Source: Epiperipatus broadwayi (lineage: Eukaryota > Onychophora > Udeonychophora > Euonychophora > Peripatidae). From it: a stretch of 64,000 nucleotides of DNA. Position 1 is the stretch's first letter, and each line of letters starts with the position of its first letter. The translations under genes and the position numbers were made by a program. Under the pieces are notes generated by a model, which searched no databases, had not been told where the DNA came from, and was given only the letters and a program-made list of their open reading frames with translations. Shown piece by piece: positions 45,213 through 56,505 of this stretch. The DNA is taken from the NCBI GenBank assembly GCA_028023455.1, contig JAQFVV010006208.1, positions 5,934,963 through 5,998,962 of the forward strand, in the 5' to 3' direction.

Positions 45213-46000
45213 TTACCCATAATCTGCTCTATCCCATTTCCACAACATAATCTTTGTCAACTCTATAACCTTTATATCTAAATCCCCATTATCTTTTCCC
45301 AAACCCAGCATAAAAACCAATAATCCACTTTCTGTATAATCACTTTTTTCATATTTATTCTTCCATAACTTCATTGTATGTACCCTTTCTGTTTTCAAAC
45401 ATTTACATTCAATTAACAGATGCTTAATATTTTCTATTCCTTCCTTAAATAATTTACAAAATAAATCATCCATATTTTTCCATTTACATGTATATTCTCT
45501 TGTAGCTAAAGATCCCATTCGAGCCTTAAATAATAAACTACTTTCCTTACTATTATCATATATTAACTCACATCTAATATTCTGTTTATTTCTATATATA
45601 TTTAAACTCTTTTTACTCTCCATACTATTTCTCCATCTCTCTAACTCCCTATTCTTTATTAATAAATCTATTCTTTTATTCCATTCCTTACTACTACAAC
45701 ACTCAACAATCCTCTTAACACAATCATCCCATCTTTTGTACAAATATACTGATATAAATTCTTTATCCAAATCTTTTGCATACCGGATTACCTTTCTCAC
45801 CCATCTTGTTACTTGCCCTTTACTCATAACCCAATTAAATACTATTTTGGCTATTCTTTTATTATCCATAAACTACCATCTACCAAACATTTTTATTTTA
45901 CTTTTTGCATCTCTCATATGAAAACTTGACCATCCCATTTCTCCTTGAATTGCCTCCCTTGCTGTCCATACATCTGCATCCAATGCATGTCTTCCTACTT
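45213..46000 (-). pseudogene. LINE C-terminal region
   Basis: The frame from 45869 starts MDNKRIAKIVFNWV and contains FKARMGSLATREYTC, then IENIKHLLIECKCL, a C...C...H-x4-C pattern typical of the region after the reverse transcriptase. The segment just upstream (45995-45870) continues in the same frame (ALDADVWTAREAIQGEMGWS) but is separated by a TAG near 45872 and a frameshift near 46000. Confidence 0.8.
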
Positions 46001-47154
46001 CCCTTGAACTTTTTCTAAGTAATTTAATACCTCTTTACTAACATATAATACATCATTACCATATTTTAATCCTGCTACTGAAACTCCTTTCCATATAATT
46101 CTAACTACATCATATTTATTATATGAAAACACTGTTAATTTCTTTATCAATCCCTTTCTTTTCTTTGCTTCATTTATCAATTTTTTCTCCCATTCATCCA
46201 AATAATTTTTCTGATTACTTAAAATAATTCCCAAATAACTATATCTATTCACCACACTTAACTTCATATCTCCCAATAAAAATTCTACATCTTCTCTTTC
46301 CCCAGTATTAACCATCATTATATTTGATTTTTCTTCACTAAATTTAATCCCCATCTCTTTACCCACCCTTGCACATGTCCTCAACATAACTTCCATATTT
46401 TCTCTTTTTTCTGCACACAAAAATATATCATCTGCAAAAATAAGACCTGACAAAAATATACTCCCTTACTATCTATTAACTGTATCTCTATCCCTCTTCC
46501 TAATCTTTCTATTGCTTTTTCCATTTCACTCAAATACAACACAAACAAAATAGGTGACATAGGGCATCCTTGCTTTAGTCCCACCCCATTTTTAACTTTA
46601 ACTGATTCTATATTCCCTAATTGATATATATAATAATTATTTTCATATAATTTCTTAATAATATCTATTAAAGCTTCATCCATTCCCAAATTTGCTAAAC
46701 TTATCCATAATTTACTTTTATTTACTCTATCATATGCCTTCTCTATATCTATAAAACTCATATATAACTGTTTACCTGAATTCCTACTCATATCCATAAG
46801 TTGTGTAACTAAAAATAAACTATCTCCTATACGCCTATCTAATCTAAAACCTCCTTGCATTTCCCCCACTACATTATTCCCTTTCATCCATTTTACAACT
46901 CTTCTAGCCACCATATATGAGAAAACTTTATATAAAACTGATGTTACTACTATCGGTCTATAATTAATCAACTTTATATGATCCTTACCCTTTCCTTTAA
47001 ATAATAATCTTACTCTTGTATTACTCCAACTACTGGGAAAAACTCTATTCTGTGCCATCTTATTAAAACAGGATAATAACTTTACTTTTGCCCTATATCC
47101 TAAATTCATTACCATCTCTGCTGCCCATCCATCTAAAACCTCTTGCCTTTCCAC
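45995..47154 (-). pseudogene. LINE reverse transcriptase, one frameshift
   Basis: 47154-46460 encodes NRVFPSSWSNTRVRLLFKGK, INYRPIVVTSVLYKVFSY, GGFRLDRRIGDS, LYMSFIDIEKAYDRVN (motif A) and GLKQGCPMSPILFVLYLSEM (motif B). 46453-45995 continues with SGLIFADDIFL (motif C, FADD) and KFSEEKSNIMMV. The two parts overlap in different frames near 46450-46460, beside a T-run on the sense strand, so a single-base indel separates motif B from motif C. All catalytic aspartates are present. Confidence 0.88.
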
Positions 47155-47340
47155 TTTTCAATTTCTTCTCTACCTCATTCAGTTCATTTTCTGAAAACCT
47201 AATACTCCCATTACTATATGCTTTCATGTTTAATATTCATTATATATCTATTTAAGATTATCTCTAAATCTTCTCTAGAGCTACACTCTATTCCATCATC
47301 ATCTAGTAATACTATCTCTCTCTTCCCTATATTCCTCCTT

Positions 47341-47571
47341 TTAATGTAATTCCAAATTACTCCCATCTCTTCCACTTTTATTAATATCCTCCAACAATTT
47401 ACTATTCAATTTCATTCTCTCTATATAATTATCTATTTTAGCTAACTTCTTCTTTTTTAAGTACTTTTCCCATTTAGCATTAATATCTTTTTCACTTTCC
47501 TTATTCTTAATAGCACACTTATATTCTCTACATGCTTCTTTCCTCTCTTTTACACTATTACTAATTCTCAT
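47341..47571 (-). pseudogene. LINE linker between endonuclease and reverse transcriptase
   Basis: Lysine- and glutamate-rich 76-residue frame (KERKEACREYKCAIKNKE) in the right place and strand. The preceding and following stretches (47572-47716, 47155-47340) are out of frame. Confidence 0.6.
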
Positions 47572-47716
47572 TTTTTATTACTTTTATTCTTCTGAATATT
47601 CTCACCTAAAACCCTATTTTCCACTTTTTCACACCAGTCCTTATACTCATCCCCAACCCACTCTTCCATGATTTCTTCAACTTGTATTTTATACTCTTCC
47701 AACTTATTCTTATCAT

Positions 47717-48189
47717 TTACTCTCCATCCACATCTTTCACTATTATTTCTATTTTATTTCTATTCTCCATCACATTACTAACCATTTCAATTACAATGAA
47801 GTTATGATCACTAATGCATACTTTTTTTTCATTATCAAACACCTTAATTTTTCGTATTTTATTTATTCCCTCTTTCTCTACCAATACATAATCTATTGTA
47901 TGAAATATATTATTTCTAGACCATGTATATTTTCCCTCATAAATATTTAATAAATTTCCAATACTCAAATTCACTTTCTGACAAAATTCCTTCAAAAGCT
48001 GTCCATTTTTATTATCTACATCATCAATTTCTTCAATATGTCCATTCATATCCCTTATAACCATTATTCTCTTCCCCTTCTCTTTAAAACTTTGTATATC
48101 TTTAACTAAGCATTCATGTATGTTACTATTCCATTCCATTATAATTTGACTATCTCCAGTGGCTATAATTATAATTTGACTATCTCCAA
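47717..48189 (-). pseudogene. LINE endonuclease, C-terminal half
   Basis: Encodes VIRDMNGHIEEIDDVDNKNG, YTWSRNNIFHTIDYVLVE (the W...IDYVL motif) and CISDHNFIVIE (S-D-H catalytic motif). The usual G-D-F/M-N motif reads R-D-M-N. The N-terminal half is missing. The last dozen residues toward 48238 come from F1 sequence. Confidence 0.75.
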
Positions 48190-48285
48190 ATTCTTTATAC
48201 AGTAGTGCCACCAAGTGCAAGTCTTTGTAAGTAATCAATGAATGTAAGAAGGTTTGTACATAAAATCCCTACCCAGTGCCTACTC

Positions 48286-48344
48286 ATCCAGCACCCCCAG
48301 GCTAATTTCCAGCTTGTGGCTTTCATCAGTGAGGAGCCTTGGAT
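48286..48344 (-). ncRNA. Hammerhead ribozyme, F1 family, cleavage site mutated
   Basis: On the - strand: ATCCAA-GGC-TCCTCA, CTGATGA, AAGC-CACAA-GCTG, GAAAT, TA, GCC, TGGGGG. The U before the cleavage position has become C (GCC instead of GUC), so this copy should not cleave. Confidence 0.7.
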
Positions 48345-48496
48345 TAGAGAGCACTGCATCTAGATCTTAGGATCTTGAATTGAAAAGATTATGGTGTTTT
48401 CATCTTGGGTTCCTAGCTTTATAGTTAACGAAATAGGTAAAAGGTGGCTGCTGGAGAGTTGCATTAGATCCTAAAATCTAAGTGCAGTGCTCCCAA

Positions 48497-48555
48497 ATCT
48501 AAAGCTCCTCACTGACGAAAGCCACAAGCTAGAAATTAGTCTGGGGTAATTGGAT
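48497..48555 (+). ncRNA. Type I hammerhead ribozyme (F1 family)
   Basis: ATCTAA-AGC-TCCTCA, CTGACGA at 48512-48518, AAGC-CACAA-GCTA, GAAAT, TA, GTC at 48539-48541, TGGGGT-AA-TTGGAT. In stem II, GGC/GCC of other copies has become AGC/GCT, a compensatory pair change. Confidence 0.78.
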
Positions 48556-48699
48556 GAGTAGGCACTGGGTAGGGATTTTATGCTCAAATCTTCCTGCATC
48601 CATTGATTACTTACGAAGGCATGTATTTGTGTCACTATTGTATGGAGAGCTTGGTACTTTTATTAACAGCATGTGTAAACATATAAAAAGGTGATCATG

Positions 48700-49765
48700 T
48701 GATGTTTTGATGATTTTATATATTAGCTATATTATACTTGGCTAATGTTAAAAAAAAAAAAAGATGATAAATTGCGTATTTTCAAAATTTGTGTTATGAA
48801 AGTTTGTATTCTTAAGAGGAGAGGAAAAATCTACTGTATTATGGGTAATTATATTTTTGGCCAGACAATTAGTACTAAAATATTAAAAGAGTTTTTTTAA
48901 AAAAAACATTTTTCTAAGCCAAATATATTTTTAAAATAGTTATTAGTTTAATCTTATGCTTGGATTAGTTTGAAGTACTTTTTGCTGACAGCATTTTGTT
49001 AATGAGAATTGTAAACCACATAAAAAGGAATGATTTTAACTAGCAAAAAAATATTTCGACGTTTGATGTTATTTTCTTAATACTTTAATAGTTTTTTAAA
49101 GGAAAAAAAGTCACATGTTTTCTACAAAAAAAAAAAACTATTTAAAAACCAATCTCAGCTAATATTGTTCAACAATTCTCTTGTTGTTTGTTTATGCTTT
49201 AGCAATAAAATAAATATTATTTATGTTTATGATTTAAACTGTAATATTTTTATTGTTTTCCTCTTTTATTACCAATATAACTGAAATAAATTAAGTTTAA
49301 TACAGACAAGTTTCTTATTTTGATTATATGTTTAACATCCATATTTATTAAACATTAAACAACTTTTTTTCCCCTTATGATACAATGATTAAATTAAAAT
49401 TATAAATAATCATATGGTTAGTTGTTTGATAGCTCATATAATGATCAAGCACCTACGTAGAAGTTTCATACAGTTCAACAAACGTCTTTTCATACAACGA
49501 CAAAAAGTCCAGGAACTATTCTGTAAAGGGTGACATCCTACCTCTATGCTAAATTATACATGCCAAACTAAATGAAAATATTAATTATTTGATACATTAA
49601 ATGCAAACTATTACTGTTAGTTTTGCTTTGTTTAGAAGGCTTTAAATATGATATTTTGTAGAGAAATACTATGGCAGTTTTTGGTGATAATACAAATGAC
49701 CTTTAGTCTATTTATAAAACATTTGATATAGGGGGAGGGGGGTGTTTGCTTTTCCTGTACAGATT
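48700..49765. other. Intron 4 stretch: nothing recognised
   Basis: AT-rich, no usable ORF; a short G-rich run at 49731. Confidence 0.45.
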
Positions 49766-49769
49766 AATA

Positions 49770-50095
49770 TATAACCAAATGTAATACTCAATCTAAATAA
49801 AATTGAAACAAACTACTAATTATATTTACAATTATTTAATTATCAACCCGGCTTTCATCTCTTATTGAGATCTTTTCAAGATATATGTTTGTATGCATAA
49901 GGCTAATTATATTGTTGAAGGTAAAGTAATGTCCAATAGGTGGAGTAAATGTAATTGATAGGTCATGTGATGTATAAAACTTTATATCTTGAAAAAGTCT
50001 CAATAAGAGATAAAAGGGGGGGGGGGTAGATAATTAAATAATTGTAAATATAATTGGTTGTTTGTTTCAGTTGTATTTAGATTGAGTATTATACT
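49770..50095. repeat. Foldback repeat with poly-G run
   Basis: AATGTAATACTCAATCTAAA, TATATTTACAATTATTTAAT and TCTCTTATTGAGA pair with sequence at 49990-50095. One arm carries a run of nine G (50017) that the other arm lacks. Confidence 0.9.
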
Positions 50096-50507
50096 AAGTA
50101 TATATCTATTACAACATTGTGGTTAAATAACTTTTCTAGATGGAATATTTGGCCATTGTGTATATATATATAACCAAATGCTGCAATGTATCTTATATTT
50201 GCTTTCGGAAACATTTCTCTTTATTCTACTTAGAATCATTTAAATATAATTTTGGATAATCAATGGACACTTGATAACAGTGGTATTATTTCATCTCTGT
50301 GTTAGTTATGATTTATTGTTTTTGCTAGCAAATAATTTAGATGCGAACTTTTTATTGACAAACTGAAAACTTGTGTTAAATGTATGGAATGAAAGCTGTG
50401 AGGTGTTTTATTGGCACATATCCTATATGATGTCAGTAATTAAACTGTTCAGAAAAAATAAAAACTATAAATAAAAGCAATTAGATCAAAATAAAAGAAA
50501 GATATCA

Positions 50508-50790
50508 AAACAGGCAAAACTCTCCATACAGATCCTAAGATCTAGGTGCAGTGCTCTCAGATCCAAGTCTCCTCACTGATGAAGGCCACAAGCTAGAAAC
50601 TAGTCTGGGGATATTGGATGATTAGGCACTAGATAGGGATTTTATGTGCAAGCCTTCTGGCATCCATTGATTACTCTGGCTTGCACTGAGTGGCACTAAT
50701 ATATGGAGAGTTTTGCTTGATTTAATAGTTATGAGCAAGCATAAGAAATAGTGATCATGTGATGTTTAGTGGTTTAAAAGAAAGATAATA
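50508..50790 (+). mobile_element. F1 element, left arm deleted
   Basis: The left terminus AAACAGGCAAAACTCTCCAT is joined directly to GATCCTAAGATCTAGGTGC, so the left arm between terminus and centre is missing. The right arm is complete to GGAGAGTTTTGC, followed by the outer block GATCATGTGATGTTTAGTGG. Confidence 0.88.
50561..50619 (+). ncRNA. Type I hammerhead ribozyme (F1 family)
   Basis: ATCCAA-GTC-TCCTCA, CTGATGA at 50576-50582, AGGC-CACAA-GCTA (G-U pair in stem II), GAAAC, TA, GTC at 50603-50605, TGGGGA-TA-TTGGAT. Inner and outer stem I are fully paired. Confidence 0.85.
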
Positions 50791-51689
50791 AGGATAAAAA
50801 ATAAGAATGTTCTGATGAAGGATTGTAAAGGGAAAGGAGGTGTAAACGAGTATAGAATCAGTATAAAATAAAAAAATATAATCAAATGATGAAAAAAAGT
50901 AAAAATATATTTATACTACGATTATTAAAAATCAGTCAATACTTAGACAATAACAATCAACAATTTCAAACTGTTACCAAGGCAACAAATTGTCTGGTCT
51001 TTATGCATAGATAGACATACTCTTTTGACACTATCTGGCATCATATTTAATCCTGTTTACAAAATTAGTTCTGGGATCAAAAAAAAATATCTTAGAAGGA
51101 TGAGCTCAATTCATTTTTAGTAAATTAACCAATCATTGGCAAATTCAAAGTTTGCATTTATGTATGTTTTTGATTTTTTCCCCCCTCAAAAAGTTATATT
51201 ATTAATTTTTAAATAAATGGGCTGTCCATAACTTGTCAGATTGCATATTATAATATTAAGTAGTGAAGTTTTTATATCACTGGCATAAAGAATAATAGCT
51301 TTAGGTCAAAGTTGCCAATAAAATTTAAATCTTTCAGTCTAATTTTTCAATTTTTTTTTTGACTCAGAAGGAAGAGACATATAAAAAAACCACTATAGTA
51401 ATCTTAACCTGAAATGAATGATTATTCATAAATAATGATAGAATATATTTTAGAATTCTTTTGATTTAAATGATAAACACTATAATTGATAGATGTATGT
51501 GAAGATAAATTTATATATGCATAGAAATTCATAAGACAACCAGACAAAAGTTAACAAAAACATAAACGGTGCTCATTGCTAGTGATAATTGCTATTCAAC
51601 TTAATATCTCTACATAAATTATGTTATTTTAGAATTGTAATGTGTTTCAAGATGCAATATATATATTATAAATTAATAATTTTTAACAG

Positions 51690-52045
51690 ATAATTATTTA
51701 AAAATATTTGGTATTTTAACATGTGGAAATAGCTGCTATATTTTCATATTAGAAAAATTACCATGGGATGTTAATACATAGTAATCATTGAAAATAGTAA
51801 ATTGTAAACACATCTGGCATCCAAAAGGTACATCTTCTAAATGCAATTTGTTGGTGTTATTTAGGGACTGTAGTGCTTTAGTTTTTACACAATACCAAGA
51901 GATTGCATTTAGAAGAGGTACTTTTTTAATGCAGGCTATGTTTACAGTTTACGATTTCCATTGATTACTATTTACTAACATCTGCCAGCAATTTTTCTAA
52001 TATGAAAATACAACAGATATTTCCACATATTAAAATATCTAAACA
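51690..52045. repeat. Foldback repeat, arms about 165 bp
   Basis: TATTTTCATATTAGAAAAATT, AGTAATCATTGAAAA and TCTTCTAAATGCAAT in the left arm have complements at 51905-52020. The 62-codon frame at 52049 lies just outside and has no domain. Confidence 0.88.
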
Positions 52046-52049
52046 TATA

Positions 52050-53590
52050 TGCAGTGTCTGCAAGCTTTAGAGTTGATAGTTATATACCAACAAATGTCCT
52101 CTCTTACGATAATTAAAGTAATTATGTGTTTTCTGGAAAAAATGAAATTAAGGAAATTCAGAATGAGACTTGCGAACTTTTCTGGAATGATATTTTTGCC
52201 AGGCTTCTGGCAATCAAAACACCTTTTAATTTATTAAATCTCATAAAAGACTTTAAGAATAAGATATGAAAAATTATTTATAAAAGGTACTTTATATATT
52301 TTTTATTACTTCATCCGTTGCTATTGTCTAATTGATCTTATTTTTATTGGTAAAATTGCCGTCTATTTAAGCGTGTCCATCATGCAATGCAGTCTTGATT
52401 ATCCAACATAAGTAAAGCTGACCGATGAGCAAATAAATGAAAATCTTAGATAATATAGAAAAATAATTAATGAAATAAGAAAAGCAAACTGAATGAAATT
52501 CTTAGTAGCATTATAAAACTACAGTTTTCTAATAAATTTATTCGAAGATAAATTCAATTATAGTAAATTACTGATATTTGAATTTTATTAAATTATATTC
52601 ATATCCGCTTCATATCTATAATACGTATTAAAATGAAACACTATACTAATATTTATAATCAGAATAGCAGTAAAAAATCTGCAAAATTAAAATTAATCCT
52701 ATAGCACAAATAGACCTTTTTAAGTGAAAACTACCATCGGGATAAACAAATATATATTTTGTAACGGAACGGACATAGGGGAGTTGATGGAAAACATCAT
52801 CATCTCGAACCTCACAAATCCAAATAGCACTGAGCATGAAGGGAAAAAGATTAACATTGGTGATCACCGGATAGAGATTATAATGCAAAATTTTATAGTA
52901 CCTATTGATTACTAGATCTTACACTAGGGGGCACTATTGTGTGGGAAAATTTTAGTACTGTTTTAACAGCTTGTATAAGGATAAAGAAAAATGATCATGT
53001 GATTTTAAAAAGTTTGACTTGTAAATTATTCTTACGGTATTCACATTCGAAATTTACTATTTCATAAATATTATTATATATTCTCAGTATTTAGTAGCCT
53101 TTATATATTTTAAGATTATTAGAATTATTAGAATTTATAACTTATTGTCTAAAACTGTAAGCTAATTTGCTGAAGTGTTTTCCTGAAGGTTTGTGATGAT
53201 GGTGTTCTAGTTGTATTTTTATATTGGACTATTTCCATTATCTAATATATGTAATGAGGTATTTTGAAAATTGCCACTAATATAATATTTCACCTCTTTG
53301 AGTATCAATGTTTGATTTACTATCCAAATAACAATGTGGAACTTAGTTAAAGTGGATCATTTGCTTGATTAATGAGTTAGCATTAATACAGAAGAGACAT
53401 TATTTGCAAGTTTGTTAAAATGATTTTAGAAAGTCAGTCCTGTAGGTTATTTTTCTGGTACGCACATTGGAAGATTATTTCTTCATATATGTTATTATAA
53501 ATTCTCAATGCTATATATTTAATAGAATATGTAAATGTTTATAGAAAAAGTCTAATTGAAAACTAAAAGTGTGAATTGCATATATATATG
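52050..53590. other. Intron 4 stretch with one F1 remnant
   Basis: 52915-53010 (GGGGGCACTATTGTGTGG, AATGATCATGTGATTTT) is a decayed F1 end. The overlapping small frames at 52646-52915 have no recognisable domain. Otherwise AT-rich and blank. Confidence 0.45.
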
Positions 53591-54092
53591 CAGTGTGTTC
53601 CAATGAAATGAATTAGTTCTCTTTCCAAAGTTCTTACCATTCCGAATCAGTATATATATTACGTCTTGACATAGTTTAGTTATTCACCACAAAAATTGAT
53701 GGTGGCAGCACATTTGGATTATGAATTATAAAATATGGATAGTGTGTTTCTGTATTATGTCTTTGTGATCATTTTCAATGCAGTCTTTGCAATCACAAAA
53801 TCTTGTAAATCACTTTAAAATGTTCTTGCAATTGATATCTTCCATATCATGCAAAGTTTGAATTATTTCAAATGTTTCAGTATTGATGTTTCCCAATTTA
53901 AAATAAAATTTGATTTTAGTATCATGTTCCATTGGGGGTTAAGATATGACGTAACTGTGATTCTGCTAAAGCTTTAAAAAAATTTGTGGTGAGTAGCTAA
54001 CCTATGTTGCTATGTAACATGTCATTGATTCGGAGATGTTTTTGCAGGCAGCATGGAAGGAAAACCAGCCATCTTTTTATTGGAACACACTG
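53591..54092. mobile_element. 502-bp element with short terminal inverted repeats
   Basis: Begins CAGTGTGTTCCAAT and ends ATTGGAACACACTG, a perfect 14-bp inverted pair. The interior is non-coding. This looks like a MITE of a cut-and-paste transposon; no clear target duplication is visible, so the superfamily is open. Confidence 0.7.
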
Positions 54093-54489
54093 TTTATACA
54101 TTATTAAGTAAGTAATGGTTAATAGACATATATGTTAGATATATAGTGTAAGAGGATTGGATTTTATTATATACATGAGTCATATTTTTTTCCAAAAGTA
54201 AGATAAAGATGAATTACAGATTCAGTGCTCATGGAAATATGGCACCATCACAAACAATGAAGGTCATCATATTACAATTATATATTTTTGTTTTTACAAT
54301 CAATGCTGAGACTAACTCAAGAACAACTTGTATTTTTTACTGCATGGCTAAAACTAACTAGCTGCTATTTACCAGACAATTCTGGATAACTATCTTGTTG
54401 AGTCTGTATCATTGAAACTTGAATCTAAACTTGCTTATTATTTGAAATACAGGAACTCTTCACATACCTGGAGCCTAATTGTAAATATA

Positions 54490-54890
54490 GGGGGTTTGAA
54501 CTCAGACTTTCAAGTACCCATCAACTCCCCACACTATCTCATACCACTGATACACATCACCACACACATGCATCAGCATGGGATTTGGGCTTTTCATCAT
54601 TAGATTTTCAGTAGTATGGGTGGCTGAAGAGTTGGAGGTTGGAGTAGATTGAAGCCTGTTCATTAAAGTATGAAGATTTGCTATCTTAGTATAAACTGAA
54701 CACTGATTATATACATATGTGTGTGGGAGATGATAATCTATACTAACTGATGAGTTCTGGTTTAGCATGAAATACATATATTGGTGATTATTTATCTTTT
54801 TTACATGTGTTTAGTCATGTGTATCAGTGGTATGAGATAGTGTGGATAGTTGACGGGTATTTGAAAGTCTGAGATCAAACCCTCTATATT
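54490..54890 (+). mobile_element. F3 repeat flanked by its own inverted end
   Basis: 54490-54600 is an inverted copy of the F3 end (GGGTTTGAACTCAGACTTTC), and 54601-54890 is an F3 unit in + orientation ending GAAAGTCTGAGATCAAACC. Contains the best preserved F3 hammerhead. Confidence 0.85.
54729..54796 (+). ncRNA. Type I hammerhead ribozyme, F3 family (well preserved stem I)
   Basis: GATGATAATC, TATA bulge region, CTAA/ACTAA next to the core, CTGATGA at 54747-54753, GTTCTG-GTT-TAGCAT, GAAAT (54769-54773), ACAT, ATA, TTGGT (54781-54785), GATTATTTATC. Inner stem I has 5 pairs (one G-U). The outer helix has about 10 pairs with one bulge. Stem III is A-U, U-A with a 4-base loop. Predicted cleavage is after 54780. 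Stem II has one internal mismatch. Confidence 0.8.
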
Positions 54891-54999
54891 TATTATTTGA
54901 CAAAAAATCCAATGTTCATTTAGTCCTGGTTCAACACCCAGGTCGTGACATGTTAGACATGATTTTTTAACTCGTTGTATGCATATATGTATACTTGCT

Positions 55000-55766
55000 A
55001 AGTTTTTGCCAGAAAGAAATTGGAATAACTAAAGAATACAATACTATGCCCAAATAATTTATTCCAACATCTCCATCTTTAGAATTCCATCATAAACTTT
55101 AAATATCTCATGATTTCATTTTGAGATTAAGTGCAGCTATGTTATCTGCTATATTTTAAGCTTATATTTTACTTAGAAAGCTTTCTTTATTTTAATTTAA
55201 ATAGTTTTTTAGCACATACGATTTAATATAAATAAAAATTTTAAGACATAAATTAAGATTATGAACAGCTTAGTTTTTACGTCACTTATGGTTCGTCATC
55301 TATATATTGTGCTTGAAACGCACATCCGTGATTAAGATTCTGAACATAAAAAAATAAAATAATGCAGATAAGATATATTTATATTTTTCTTTATTGTTAT
55401 AAGTACAGGTTTGTTTTTTTCTTTTTATTATTTTTAAGAAAAATGATTTATTTTTTGTAAACAAATGGGCTTTTTTTTATTTAAAGTAAAATTAAATTAA
55501 TAGTTATCATTTTACGACTTACAAGCTGTACTCCACACTTTGAAGTAATTTCAGATGAAATTTCAAATTTTTGAGGGGAAAAAACTCCCATGTGTGTTAT
55601 GATTGATTTATGCAAAGAAATTGTAAACGTCATAACTTTAACATTACGATTATATAACACACATGTGTTGAAAAAGTAAAAAAAAGTAAATTTTGCAATA
55701 TGAAAAAGTCTAGAGAATATATATATAATCTTTACATAAATTTAAAATTATAAGAAATTTAATAAT
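55000..55766. other. Intron 4 stretch: nothing recognised
   Basis: AT-rich with A and T runs, no ORF and no repeat partner seen. Confidence 0.45.
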
Positions 55767-55901
55767 TTCATTTTTCGTCAAGCGTTGTTAGCCGAGAGGT
55801 CATCGCTGCCGCCTTGCAAGCAAGAAGTTGGTTGCAGACGGTTGTGGGTTCGCCTCCCGGACGATGCTATGACATATGAAAAAAAAAAAAAATTCATTTT
55901 T
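55767..55901 (+). mobile_element. tRNA-derived SINE, type C
   Basis: AAGCGTTGTTAGCCGAGAGG, GCCGCCTTGCAAGCAAG, GTGGGTTCGCCTCCCGG, GCTATGACATATG and an A tail of 14. TTCATTTTT flanks it on both sides (55767-55775, 55893-55901), a probable target duplication. Confidence 0.9.
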
Positions 55902-56105
55902 ACTAAGTAATTGTTAGTTTGGTTTATTAATTAATATGTATTTTAAGATTTTGTCATTTGAAGAAATGATTATTTACAATTATGCGAAAACATAGCTGAT
56001 ACGTTAATACTATAGAAAAGAAAATGACAACTATTTATATTGAAAAGTTTAATATACACATACAATTTTATATATAGAACTCGCAAATAAGCTCTTAACA
56101 AGCTT

Positions 56106-56170
56106 TGCAGAATATCCCCAATCCCAGACCGGTTTCGGCTACTGGCATCCTCAGTGGATATTCAAGCTTT
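56106..56170 (-). ncRNA. Hammerhead-like sequence of a third family, decayed
   Basis: On the - strand: GAATATCCA, CTGAGGA, TGCCAGTAGCC, GAAAC, CG, GTC, TGGGATTGGGGATATTC. The core, the minimal AC/GU stem III and a GUC triplet are present, and GAATATCC pairs with GGATATTC. Stem II no longer pairs convincingly, and inner stem I competes with the outer helix for the same bases. Confidence 0.45.
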
Positions 56171-56505
56171 AGATTAAAAATACCAGGACAAGCCCAGCAC
56201 TTTATCTAATGTATGACTATTTTAAGTAGAAAATCTGAAATTTTCAGACAACCTTATGTCTTCAATTGAGCATATAACTTAAATAGCCATATCTTTCTTA
56301 GAAATTAATGAATTTTAATTTATTTATTTTACTTTTTTATTTTTATTTTGCATAATTTATAATTGGAGTAGCCGATTTTATTATATAGTGGATTCCATTA
56401 CTCCTGTGAATTTATTTAAATTGTGATAATTTTCTTAAATCCATCAAAACTTATTAAATAGATTTTTTTTTATATTATCATAAAAATTGTTGACAAAGTT
56501 ATATA

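Larger units (their letters stand above)
45120..48189 (-). mobile_element. LINE retrotransposon, 5'-truncated, lightly damaged
   Basis: A non-LTR element read from 48189 down to about 45120: C-terminal endonuclease, linker, reverse transcriptase, C-terminal cysteine region. Long frames survive, so it is younger than the other LINEs in the window. It is antisense to the host gene. The 5' end is abutted by F1 at 48190. Clade not assigned. Confidence 0.88.
48190..48690. mobile_element. F1 element with both arms and both hammerheads
   Basis: The left arm starts ACAGTAGTGCCACCAAGTGC and the right arm ends GTCACTATTGTATGGAGAG. The central unique part (48345-48496) holds TGAATTGAAAAGATTATGGT and AAAGGTGGCTGCTGGAGAG, also found at 39170-39240 and 59850-59940, so it is the F1 interior. 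More diverged than the copies at 30.7 and 38.7 kb. Confidence 0.88.

Noticed and set aside
45736-45921. 61-residue + strand frame
   Set aside because: Antisense to the C-terminal region of the LINE.
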